Assembly: GCA_029216955.1 (NCBI GenBank)
Contig: JANAVB010023996.1
Coordinates: forward strand, 16,498,034 to 16,562,033
Reading direction: 5' to 3'
DNA length: 64,000 bases
DNA from: Iris pallida
Lineage: Eukaryota; Streptophyta; Magnoliopsida; Asparagales; Iridaceae
Shown here: positions 21,090-30,765 of the stretch, piece by piece
Numbering within the stretch: the first letter of the stretch is position 1
Layout: the number at the start of each line of letters is the position of its first letter
The notes under the pieces: model-generated
Database searches by the model: none
The model's input: only the letters and a program-made list of their open reading frames with translations
Told to the model about the DNA's origin: nothing
Translations under genes and position numbers: made by a program

Positions 21090-24000
21090 TGTCACGACCC
21101 GATCCCAACTAATTGGGTCGACTCGGATCATGCCCAGCCTGCACCGTTGTTGAGACGGCGGCAGTAAGTTGTTCAGTAGCAGGTAACCATACAACAACAT
21201 TATAATTTATCACAACTCAACATCGGAAAATTTAAAACTTTATTAAACTTTTACATGAAATAAAAGATACAACTAAAACCATTTTTTTTATACATCATGA
21301 ATAAAAGAAAACTCTAGGCAAACAGCTCAGCAATCTCGAATTCCTCGTCTTGGGATCGCGTAACAAAGCCTCATCAGTGATACCTAAAATGTTGGGTCTC
21401 CAGTCAGGAGAGAGCAAAGTACAATTACGAATATCCAATAATTCAAATAATAATTTGAAATTTGCAATGTTAAACAATTTGAAATACTTTAACAATATTT
21501 TTCACAATTCTACAATTGAAAACAGTGTGATTTGAGTAGGTAACGAACTATGACCGGCTTGGGATGATTCAATTATATCCTAATGATACGGTCCGGCCTA
21601 TCCCCGTGTATATGAGGAATCAGCTCGCACAATCAATGATGCAATATAGGGGTATTGGTCATAGACGCTACACTACTCCCCCAATATCTCGAGTCAATCA
21701 GATTCAATCAATGAGTCAATATTCGAACTCTAGGAGAGAGTTCCGTGTAGCAATGTGGTTTAAAATTGCAATAAAACAATTACTAGATAAATTACCAAAT
21801 AGACATAACTGCACTTGCCTTTGTTTTAGAATGACTGGATAGACGAGTCGGTACCGAAGAGGAACGTCAGTTGTAACTTCGAGTTCCTACAGTTGAGAAC
21901 TCGACTTAGATCCTTGCATAACCAGACTAAGTGTGCTAGTTGCAATCTCTAGTAGACCTGTCCTAGTCAGGTTTTAAGTTGTATTTATTTACAGCTAACG
22001 ATTACGTCGCAACTACGTGCGTTGATTAACCGGTTAATTGGATTATTTGGAAAATCACGAGAATCGATTACAATTTTGGAAAACTTTGTGTTTTCATAAT
22101 ATGTATATAAAATACAGTTTCTTTTAGTGACAAACAGTGAATTAATAATATTTTATTTATTTTAGCTAAACTCGTATTTAAGCCGTAAATTACGTCCTAT
22201 CTACGAATATAAAATCAATCCAAAATCCACCCAAATCACATCCACCAGAAAAAGAAAAGAAAATAACTACGCTACACAAATACATGGGCACAGCTACTGG
22301 TCCTAGGGTGGGCTTATGCCCGATACATCTTTCTTTTACATTAAATAAGAAAATGACTGAATTATTAAATAAAATGCAGAATTTAAATGACTATAATATT
22401 TAGCCTAAAAATAAAATAATAAATAAAAGAAAACTAGGAGTCTCAGACTCGGTCCTTTTCCTCAAAATTTGGTTTATGCCTCAACGTCCGGTCGGACCGG
22501 TGCGTTTGCATTTCGCCGGGGCCCACAGACCGGTACGGTCGTCGCCCGAAAATCGGTTTAGAAAATTATTTTCGAAAGCCAGTTTTGAAATCAATTAAAA
22601 ATATAATTTTGTAAAAATTGGGCAGCACTTCCTCTATTCCGGGACAAACCCAAAACTGGGAAGCGCCAACAAACACCTGCATAATATCCCAAACCAGGGA
22701 AAACCCATTTCCAACCAAAATGGTCCACAGAAATATCCACCAAAATTCCAACACCACAGAAATAATTCCCAAAAAGTCCGGGAATCCAATATCAACCAAT
22801 TCACACCAACCCAGCAAGTAAAAACACAGGAAAATCAAACTAACGCAGCTAAACGAAAATTATAACGCAGCTATCCGGATTCCCGAGAGGGAACCGGGGG
22901 ACCGATCTATCATCATCGACTCACGGGAGGGACGAATTACTCTGATTAACAGAAATTACCAAGATCCGTTGGTCAGGGAGCCGCAGGATAATCTCGGGAA
23001 AGGAATCCGAACTAAGTCGGCAGCAGGTAGAAGTTCTGAACAGCGACGAGAGTCCACGGACAGCGGGAACGTCGGCGGGAACAGCAAGGACCGCGGGAAA
23101 GGGCGCTGGACAGCGCAGCGAAGCACGCTGACGCGGCGGGACGCGGACAGCACAGCGGGGTCGGGGTTCTGCCGGCGGGGGATCGCCGGGCTGACTGCGG
23201 CGGAGGAAGCCACGCGCACTGGACGGGGGAAGGCGCCGAGGGACAAAGGGGGCCGCAGATCTGGACGGGGGAGGCACCGGCGGATCTGGCCGGAAAGGGG
23301 GCGCGCGAACGGGGCAGCGCGCCGGAGATGGTCGGGGTTGCGGGTCCCGGTCGGGGCCGGGAACACGGCCAGAAGGTCGGAGCCGAGAGGGGGTGGCGCG
23401 AGGGGGAGCTCGCGGAGGCGGGCGGCGCTGGGGCGCAGAGGGGGCGCTGGTTGGCGCGAACCCGCGGGGAGCGGCGGCCGAGAAGTCGCCGGAGGGGCGC
23501 GCTCTCGCGGGAAACGGTGCGGACGGGGCTATAGTGGCCGAGAACGGGCGGTCGGAGCAGCCAAGAAGGAGTCGGCCGGACGCTCGGGGAGGACGGTCGC
23601 GGGCAGGGGTTAGGTGAGAAGTGGGTTTTCTGTGATGGGAAGAGGAGAAGCTTCTCCTCTGATGAATTTGTGAGTAATAGGAAAGAGATGGGAGTGAGTT
23701 TAAGAGAGTGGGGAATGAGAGAAGGAGTGGGGCAACTATCCTTCTGCAGTAGGAGAACGTGGGGGTTATTAATGGGAAGAGTAGTGGGTGACGTTTGGAA
23801 AATGAATGGAGGAGAGTGGGGGAATATTAAGGGAGAGTTATAAGAGGGGGAAAGTAGAAGAGTTGGGTTGTAACGTTACAAAACGTGTGGAAGAGGAACA
23901 AGTCCCCACTCCCAACCGCCAAGACCAAGTATTATTTTTTTTTTCTTAAAGATTAAACTAAAATCTGAATTTAGAATTAGAAAGAAAAGGTTTGGGCTCA

Positions 24001-24173
24001 GGCCTGGATCTGGGCTCGGACTCGGGTCTGGGTCCGAAAATCAAAAGTCCAAGTTATTAATATTTTCGAAATCATTTTCCACTCAAAAATATTTAATAAT
24101 ATTAATATTAATAATAATAATAATAATAATAATACTACTAATAATAATTAATTACAAAAATATGGATTTCACA
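21090..24173 (-). repeat. 5' LTR of element D (right copy)
   Basis: Nearly identical to 14559-17639; most differences are transitions. Contains the second copy of the GC-rich block (22961-23616). Confidence 0.95.
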
Positions 24174-24239
24174 GAATTCCTATTCCAGAAATCTGGAACA
24201 CACCCCCCTCCCCTTCCTGTGTGTCCTGTCCCCCTCTCT

Positions 24240-24309
24240 CACTGTTCACTCTCTCTCTCTCTCACTCTAATTCTCTCTCTCTCACTTCCCTCTATATATA
24301 TATATATGT

Positions 24310-24352
<43 letters not shown>
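24240..24352 (+). repeat. (CT)n and (TA)n microsatellites in C LTR
   Basis: CT-rich run at 24243-24292, then TA runs to 24352. The 3' LTR has a longer TA run (33317-33378). Confidence 0.95.
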
Positions 24353-24359
<7 letters not shown>

Positions 24360-24606
24360 GTATTAGAATTATATATATTGTGTCTATATATAGATACCTA
24401 GGGTATATGGATATTACATAGGCTATAGGCCTATGTGGTTGTTGTATGTGTATATATATATATATAAATATAAGGTTATATATAAAAAAAAATATATATA
24501 TATATATATATGTGTGTGTATATATATGTATATTGTATAGATATGAAAACCTAAGTCACTAGCCTATGGCCTAAGTGATTAGCCTATGGCATTGGGGCTA
24601 ACTCAA

Positions 24607-24848
24607 ATTGACCTAGTGACCTAAACACCTACTAGTTGGCCCTTGTTGACTAAGGGTTGACCAAAGTCAACCTTAGGTCAAATTTGACCTAGTTAAACTA
24701 GAATTGACTAGGAATGACTTAAAATAACTAGTTTAACTAGTTTGACTAGAACCCTAACTAGTTTGACTAGTGTTGACCTAAGTTTGACTAGTTTGACTTT
24801 AGAGTTGACCAGAGTTGACCAAGAGTTGACTTTTGACCAGATTGACCT
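24607..24848 (+). promoter_or_regulatory. W-box array in C 5' LTR
   Basis: About 17 copies of TTGACC or TTGACT, mostly on the plus strand, in 240 bases. TTGAC[CT] is the core bound by plant WRKY factors (known). The same array is at 33607-33848, and E has one at 53275-53400. Regulatory use is inference. Confidence 0.5.
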
Positions 24849-25565
24849 AGAATCATGTAGTATGCATAGTAGACTTCATTTTTACTATTTAGAATACATT
24901 GTGACTTGTGTTACTCTGATCAGGAGCCAGACACCTCTCTTCAGACAGCATATTCTCTACAGACATTCATACAGCAGGCGAGTACATTCTCTGACCGTTT
25001 CATACTTGTTCAGGCTTTACTTCTCGCTCTAGATTACTTTACTTGATGCTGTCACATTGGTAACACGGATTGGTACTATATGGATCTTTACATGAGATGT
25101 TATCCCTCTCGGGAGCATCGGGTACTTCATGTTACGTGTGTTTCACTATTATCATATACTCCTATGCTTCCATCATTCATGTGTACTCATGTGATCATGT
25201 ACTCTCATGATTCACTGAGCCCTCATGTATAACTTCACGTATACTCATTTATGAGCCTCATGTGAAGTAATCATGTATAATAACGTAACTTGTCTAGATC
25301 CTTGTGTATTGATTGGGGAAACGGGGGAGTAGAAGTAGACATGTGAATAATTCCAAAGTAGTGTAATCATGTGCAAACTCAGTAGTGTAATTTTGTATAA
25401 ATTCTAGCCATTCACATGCCTATCTTGTACTCTACATCACTAGTCACTTACAGTTCTCTATATACAGTAGATATTTCCTTACATCTATCTCTTTTACAGC
25501 GTATATTTCCTTTCAGCATTTCCTGTATCTTACTCTATTGCCTGTATCGTATTTCCTAACCTGAT

Positions 25566-25745
25566 ATGAACTGTGTGAGATGTTTTGTACTCATTCCTGT
25601 CCTGGCTGGATCTGTTGAAAATATTACAGAGGATGAGGACGAGGCATGGGTGACTACATATTATGGAGCAGGACTAGATGACACTTGTATTGAGGACCCT
25701 CAGCAGGATCCACCTGCAGCTGAGGATGTTGCTCCAGTAGTCTAG
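25566..25745 (+). CDS. Small LTR reading frame, 59 codons; last 38 codons are the conserved acidic exon
   Basis: Opens at ATG (25566) and ends TAG (25743-25745). The part from GAG at 25629 reads EDEDEAWVTTYYGAGLDD, then TC..DPQQDP and AEDV, highly acidic. The first 21 codons differ by many amino-acid changes even between C's two LTRs, while the tail is conserved against A, H and the solo LTRs. So translation from this ATG is less likely than splicing onto the tail at ATTACAG| (25629). The branch-like CTGRC-type motif TCCTGGCTGGA lies just upstream. No known family recognised. Confidence 0.4.
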   Translation: MNCVRCFVLIPVLAGSVENITEDEDEAWVTTYYGAGLDDTCIEDPQQDPPAAEDVAPVV

Positions 25746-26061
25746 ACCAGTTTAGCTAGACAGTCTTTTCTATATTACTTTTTGTCTCACATTTTGAGTT
25801 GTATTTTGAGATGTGGAGATGTATAGACTCTTAGACTTATTGTATTATGAGTTGACATTCTGGATGTTATGTATCCTAGACACTTAAACTTATTTTATCT
25901 ATGCTATTGTTCTCCTTGAGTTACTATCTATCTATCTGTCTTTCATCTTCTACCTTAGATGTGATTGAGACTGTATATTGTGATGTCACCTCCATTCGGA
26001 GAGTATAAACTGTACAGGTACCTTTATATTGTTAGATGATTGACCTAGGACAGCGTTCTAC

Positions 26062-26077
26062 CGCCGACACTGCGGCA
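26062..26077 (+). other. Conserved hairpin near LTR end (C 5' LTR)
   Basis: CGCCG-ACACTG-CGGCA, one mismatch in the stem compared with A and E. Confidence 0.45.
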
Positions 26078-26140
26078 TAGGTTGGACGTACCCATATCTC
26101 GTGCCCTTACTCTAGGGTGCGGGTCGTGACACGTTTTTAG

Positions 26141-26158
26141 TGGTGGCCCATGCAGGTC
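26141..26158 (+). other. Candidate primer-binding site of element C
   Basis: TGGTGGCCCATGCAGGTC, 9 bases after the LTR end. tRNA not identified. Confidence 0.45.
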
Positions 26159-26373
26159 CAGTTTATGTGGTGGTATTCGAACTAGAGTATCGCCACAGCC
26201 TGCAGTAGGAAATAGGATGTAGTTTCGAGGTACTCAATCACATTAGGAAAAACTCTTATCTAAATCTCTGCTATCTATATTCTTGCTGATATTGTTTTCT
26301 TTTGAAATAAACTGTCCCCTTTGACTATATCGTTTCTTCTCCGTATTGATTTTTCTGTTGATCTGTCTTCAGG

Positions 26374-27411
26374 ATGATGGAGACACGATCGCAGCGTCTC
26401 GGTCCAGGTGACACCACTGAGAGGTCTGCCACCTCTCGTCCAACTCACCAGGACCCGGGGACCACAGCTCTCCTTACTCCAGCTCATATGGAAGCTTCTG
26501 CCATATTTGGGGGTGCACCTCTACGTATTCGGGGGACCATCCCAGCTACCCCGGACATGCCTCCCCCGCAGTTTCGTCAGCCACAGTTTCAGCAGCACCA
26601 GCCGCAGTTCCAGCCGCCGATGCCATCTGGATTAGTGGATGCTGCACAGATATTTTCATACTTCCAGCATTTCCTAGAGACGCAGCAGGCCCAGCAGCAG
26701 CGTCAGACAGCGGAGTTTACCAGGGGCATAGATGAGGCCCATCAGCTGGCTAGAGCGACGGTAGAGAGGTTGGCTGTCCAGCCACATGGAGGAATGGGAC
26801 AGCCGCGACAGCAGAGGATTTCGGGCATTCAGGACTTCAAGAAGATGAACCCTAGGGACTTCTTGGGGACAGAAGGGATTCTTTATGCTGATGACTGGAT
26901 TGAGCACATTGAGGAGATCTTCCGACTGGCGGAAATACCAGCCGAACTCCAGATAGAGGCAGCAGCCAGCCAGATGCAGGATCTTGCCCGTACCTGGTAT
27001 CAGACGGACCCGAGAGTAGGCACTCCAGGGCAGACATGGAGAGCTTTCAAGGAGCTCTTCAAGGGAAAGTTTTTCCCGGATCAGGCAGTCGGTGCTTTGG
27101 AGACCCAGTTCGAGAACCTGGTTCAGGGGAACCAGACTGTAGAGGAGTATTCTGGTGAGTTTTGCCGATTGAGCAGATTCATGGAGGGCCTTAGCGAGAC
27201 AGCGAAGGCGAGGAGGTTCAGGAAGGGCTTGGCCAAGGAGGTCAAGTCCTTGACCAAGAGTGACAAGAACACCACTTTTGAGGAGATCCTATCAGGAGCG
27301 ATGGCGGCTGAAGATGATCTTGAGCTGAAGCTCAAGAGGGGCCGCGACACCCAGGGAGCTGGCAGCAGTGGAGGACAGGCCAAGAGGCCTCATTTTCAGC
27401 ACCAGCAGTAG
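26374..27411 (+). CDS. gag: Gag of element C (matrix and capsid), 345 codons
   Basis: The longest intact frame here. The start is ATG 26374 or the next codon (MMETRSQRLGPG). The N-terminal ~130 residues are Pro/Gln-rich (QFRQPQFQQHQ); the capsid region holds FKKMNPRDFLG, ADDWIEHIEEIF, ARTWYQTDPR, TWRAFKELFKGKFFPDQ and NLVQGNQTVEEYSGEFCRLS, the retrotransposon Gag capsid blocks. TAG at 27409-27411 cuts it before the zinc knuckle, which follows in the same frame. Gag builds the cytoplasmic particle. A truncated product would package poorly. Confidence 0.9.
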   Translation: MMETRSQRLGPGDTTERSATSRPTHQDPGTTALLTPAHMEASAIFGGAPLRIRGTIPATPDMPPPQFRQPQFQQHQPQFQPPMPSGLVDAAQIFSYFQHFLETQQAQQQRQTAEFTRGIDEAHQLARATVERLAVQPHGGMGQPRQQRISGIQDFKKMNPRDFLGTEGILYADDWIEHIEEIFRLAEIPAELQIEAAASQMQDLARTWYQTDPRVGTPGQTWRAFKELFKGKFFPDQAVGALETQFENLVQGNQTVEEYSGEFCRLSRFMEGLSETAKARRFRKGLAKEVKSLTKSDKNTTFEEILSGAMAAEDDLELKLKRGRDTQGAGSSGGQAKRPHFQHQQ

Positions 27412-27603
27412 AGGCCATTCCAGCAGCAGAGGCCGTTCCAGCAGGTGCAGCAGCAGCCGAGGCACCAGCAGCAGGCACCCAGGCAGCAGGTCGTCAGTTG
27501 CACTTTCTGAAAGAAGTAGGGTCATGGATGGAATGACTGCAGAAAGAGGCTTGGCAGGTGTCTACTATGTGGTTCTGGAGACCACCAGCTGAGGGAGTAT
27601 CCC
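27412..27603 (+). pseudogene. gag: Gag nucleocapsid of element C with two stops in the zinc knuckle
   Basis: Same frame as gag: RPFQQQRPFQQ, Gln-rich, then C-T-F-stop-K-K-stop-GHGWNDC. TGA replaces the second Cys of the CCHC and TAG a following residue. A second knuckle CLLCGSGDHQLREY lacks its last Cys (Tyr). RNA binding is lost. Confidence 0.82.
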
Positions 27604-28413
27604 ATGTCTTCGGGACGACCAGTTCAGGGAGGCGGAGCCAAGGCTCCGGCAGGGCAGAAGAAGGGACCTTTGCCGACTCAGCAGCAGAGGTTCACCCAAC
27701 ATCAGGCCAGGGGTGGACAGCAGGGGCGAGCCTATGCCATGGCAGCAGAGGATGTCGAGGTTACTGGAGAGCTGATAGCAGGTTCTATTTTTCTCGACTC
27801 TATTCCAGCTTATGCATTGTTCGATTCTGGGGCTTCCCATAGCTTTGTATCAGTATCTTTTGCGATTCGACATCATGTTATATCTGAATCGTTGCCTAGG
27901 ACTTGCAAGATCATGACCGGGGGTGGCATTATCCTCGTTCGTGATATTTACAAGGGACGGAGAGTAGTTTTGGAAGGCCGAGAGTTGGATGTGTGTTTGC
28001 TCGTAATGCCACTACCGAACTACGATATTGTACTCGGTATGAATTGGTTGAGCATGCACCATGCCAGCATAGATTGCCGCAGGGGTAGAGTTCTGTTCAG
28101 AGCGCCAGGAGAGCCAGAGTTCGTATATTCCCGACGGCAGGCAGAGCAGACTAATGGAGTTTTCTGTGGAGCTTCAGTCGAGGAGCAGCCAGCTCCACAT
28201 CCATTGATAGCTGAGTTCATAGACGTATTTCCAGAGGAGTTGCCTGGGCTTCCACCAGACAGAGACATTGAGTTCTCGATAGACTTGGTTCCAGGTGCGA
28301 AACCCATTTTTCAGCACGTCTATCGAGTGAACAACAGCGACCTGGTGGAATTGAAGAAGCAGGTGGATGAGTTGCAGGACAAGGGCTTCATCCGCTCTAG
28401 TTCTTCACCTTAG
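27604..28413 (+). pseudogene. Protease domain of element C
   Basis: 269 codons continuing the gag frame. YALFDSGASHSFVSVSFAI is the aspartic protease active site with intact DSGA; TCKIMTGGG, LLVMPLPNYDIVLGMNWL and the DIEFSIDLVPGAKPI block leading into RT follow. It stops at the shared TAG (28411-28413) in SSSP-stop-GAPVLF. The annotated ATG is internal; real synthesis would be as Gag-Pol. Confidence 0.88.
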
Positions 28414-29352
28414 GGTGCACCGGTACTCTTTGTACCGAAGAAGGATGGGTCGGTACGGATGTGTATTGACTACAGGGCACTCAACAGTCTGACGATCAAG
28501 AACAGATATCCACTGCCGCGGATCGACGATCTCTTCGATCAGTTGAGCGGAGCTCGGGTATTCTCGAAGATTGATCTGAGGTCAGGCTACCATCAGGTAA
28601 AGGTGAAGAGGGAGGATATCCCGAAGACGGCATTCAGGACACGGTACGGCCAGTTCGAGTTTATGGTGATGCCGTTTGGGTTGACTAATGCTCCGACGGT
28701 GTTCATGAACTTGATGAACAAGGTGTTCCACCAGTACTTAGATAAGTTCGTGGTGGTGTTCATCAACGACATCCTGGTGTACTCGAAGACAGAGGAGGAG
28801 CATGAGGAGCACTTGAGAGTGGTCCTGGAGACTCTCAGGCAGGAGCAGCTTTACGACAAGCTCTCAAAGTGCGAGTTCTTCCTAGACAGAGTTGACTTCC
28901 TGGGTCATGTAGTGACTGGAGATGGGATCTCAGTCGACCCAAGGAAGATATCAGCAGTTGATGCTTGGGCAGCGCCGACGTCAGTGGCAGAGATCAAGAG
29001 CTTCCTGGGATTGGCAGGCTACTACAGGAGGTTCGTCCAGGATTTCTCCCGGGTTGCAGAGCCGTTGTCTAGGCTGACCCGAAAGGATACAGAGTTTCTC
29101 TGGTCAGAGGAGTGTCAGGCCGCTTTCGATGAGTTGAAGAAGCGGTTGACGATAGCCCCGATTCTGACATTGCCATCAGGATCAGGTGGGTTCACTATCT
29201 ACAGTGACGCCTCGGGAAAGGGTTTGGGTTGTGTCTTGCAGCAGCATGGGAAGATGATTGCCTATGCTTCCAGGCAGTTACGTCCCCATGAGAAGAACTA
29301 CCCTACCCATGATTTGGAGTTGGCGGCAGTTATCTTTGCTCTGAAGCTGTAG
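28414..29352 (+). pseudogene. RT and first part of RNase H of element C; catalytic Asp lost
   Basis: Open from 28414 to TAG 29350-29352. Blocks: [138 protein letters not shown]. The YxDD-type motif is FIND: AAC at 28765-28767 replaces GAC, so polymerase activity is expected to be lost. The RNase H residues visible here are intact. Confidence 0.92.
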
Positions 29353-30519
29353 AAACACTATTTGTATGTAGAGCGCGTGGAGATATTTACAGACCACAAG
29401 AGCTTAAAATACGTGTTTACGCAGAAGAAGCTGAACATGAGACAGCGCAGATGGCTGGAGCTGATGAAGGACTTTGATATTCTACTGCAGTATCACCCAG
29501 GAAAGGCCAACGTAGTTGCCGATGCTTTGAGCAGATATCCGACAGCTATGTGCTTGACGATGGATCGTCACTTGTTAGTGGACTTGGAGAGCCTTAGGAT
29601 CGAGGTGATTGTGCCGGGAGTGAAGATGCAGATATGGGGCCTCCAGATTCAGTCAAACTTGATTAATAGGATCAAGTCGGCTCAGTTCGATGACGTTTCT
29701 CTACGATGCATCAGGGAGCAGGTCAGACAGGGATTTGCGGACGATGAGTTCACTTTGGCAGGAGATGGCGCATTGAGGCACGGTTCCAGACTGTGTGTGC
29801 CCAGTGGAGACTTTCGGGAGCAGGTTATGCAGGAGGCCCACCGTTCTCAGTACTCGATACATCCGGGAGCCAACAAGATGTATAGGGATCTGAGAGAGCA
29901 TGTATGGTGGAGTGGGATGAAGCGCGAGGTAGCACACTTCGTAGCAAGGTATTTGATCTGCCAGCAGGTCAAGGCAAAGAGGCAGAGGCCAGGAGGACTG
30001 TTGCAGCCATTACCCATTCCGGAGTGGAAGTGGGAGCACATTACGATGGACTATATTTCGGGATTGCCGCGTACTCCAGGAGGGAAGGATGCAATTTGGG
30101 TCATTGTCGACAGGTTGACCAAATCGGCCCACTTCTTGCCATTCAAAGTGGGTTTGTCTACCGAAAAGCTATCAGAGATGTATATGAGGCAGATAGTCAG
30201 ACTTCATGGGATTCCAGTGAGCATTGTATCGGACCGAGACAGTCGTTTCACTTCACATTTCTGGAGGAGCTTACATATTAGCTTGGGCACTCAGCTCAAG
30301 TTTAGTACTGCATACCACCCGCAGACAGATGGACAGTCAGAGCGGACCATTCAGACACTGGAGGACATGTTGCGAACTTGTGTCCTGGACTTTGGAGGAT
30401 CTTGGGAGAGTCACCTGCACTTAGTAAAATTTGCATACAACAACAGCTTTCAGGCCAGCATTAAGATGTCCCCTTTCGAGGTACTGTACGGGCGTAGATG
30501 TCGTACACCCTTGTCTTAG
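29353..30519 (+). pseudogene. RNase H end and integrase of element C
   Basis: Open for 388 codons to TAG 30517-30519 (Trp in A). [36 protein letters not shown], then IN zinc finger [17 protein letters not shown] and [13 protein letters not shown] (first Cys is Tyr). Core: [59 protein letters not shown], with the D,D,E triad intact, and [19 protein letters not shown] joins the cDNA ends to host DNA. Confidence 0.9.
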
Positions 30520-30666
30520 GATGATATAGGGGAGCGAGTTTTATTGGGGCCTGAGATGGTTGTAGATGCAGCAGAGAAGGTGAAGCTTATCAGAGATCGA
30601 CTTTGCGTGGCGCAGGACAGACATCGGCACTGGGCCGATAGCCACCGTAGACCTTTGGAGTTTGAG
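30520..30666 (+). pseudogene. Integrase segment before the candidate intron, element C
   Basis: Same frame: DDIGERVLLGPEMVVDAAEK, VKLIRDRLCVAQDRHRHWAD, SHRRPLEFE, ending at GAG|GTACAG. Confidence 0.8.
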
Positions 30667-30765
30667 GTACAGTTTAGAGATTGGATGAGAATTAGGTTGT
30701 CTTGTTTGTGTTTTGTTAATCATGTTTGTTTATCATAATTAAATTGAGACCTTATTTGTGATTAG
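30667..30765 (+). other. Candidate spliceosomal intron in integrase, element C (99 bases)
   Basis: GAG|GTACAG...TTATTTGTGATTAG|GTCGGG, T-rich. It lies at the same codon junction as the 79-base insert in A (7965-8043); apart from the boundaries the two are little alike. A TAATT-type branch-point candidate lies near the middle. Confidence 0.7.

Larger units (their letters stand above)
14559..24173 (-). mobile_element. Element D: defective Ty3/gypsy element, minus strand, inside C's 5' LTR
   Basis: TSD gaatt at 14554-14558 and 24174-24178. LTRs are 14559-17639 and 21090-24173 (3081 and 3084 bases), in reverse orientation, with only about 25-30 differences counted by eye. The 3.45 kb interior (17640-21089) is a chain of fragments: Gag N-terminus, zinc knuckle, RT, RNase H, part of IN. 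Capsid, protease and the IN core are deleted. It is so young and so broken that mobilisation by another element's proteins is the likely explanation. Confidence 0.95.
24179..26131 (+). repeat. 5' LTR of element C, right part
   Basis: Continues the LTR broken at 14558 and ends ...GGGTCGTGACA at 26131. Contains CT and TA microsatellites (24240-24352), another TA tract (24440-24530), the W-box array, the donor block (24978-24994) and the small reading frame. Confidence 0.95.

Noticed and set aside
26141..26158. Initiator-Met primer site for the gypsy elements
   Set aside because: TGGTATCAGAGC is absent near the LTR ends of A, C, D and E; only G has it.
26275..27840. Minus-strand frames under gag and protease of C
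   Set aside because: Shadows of the plus-strand Gag-Pol frame, which carries recognised domains.
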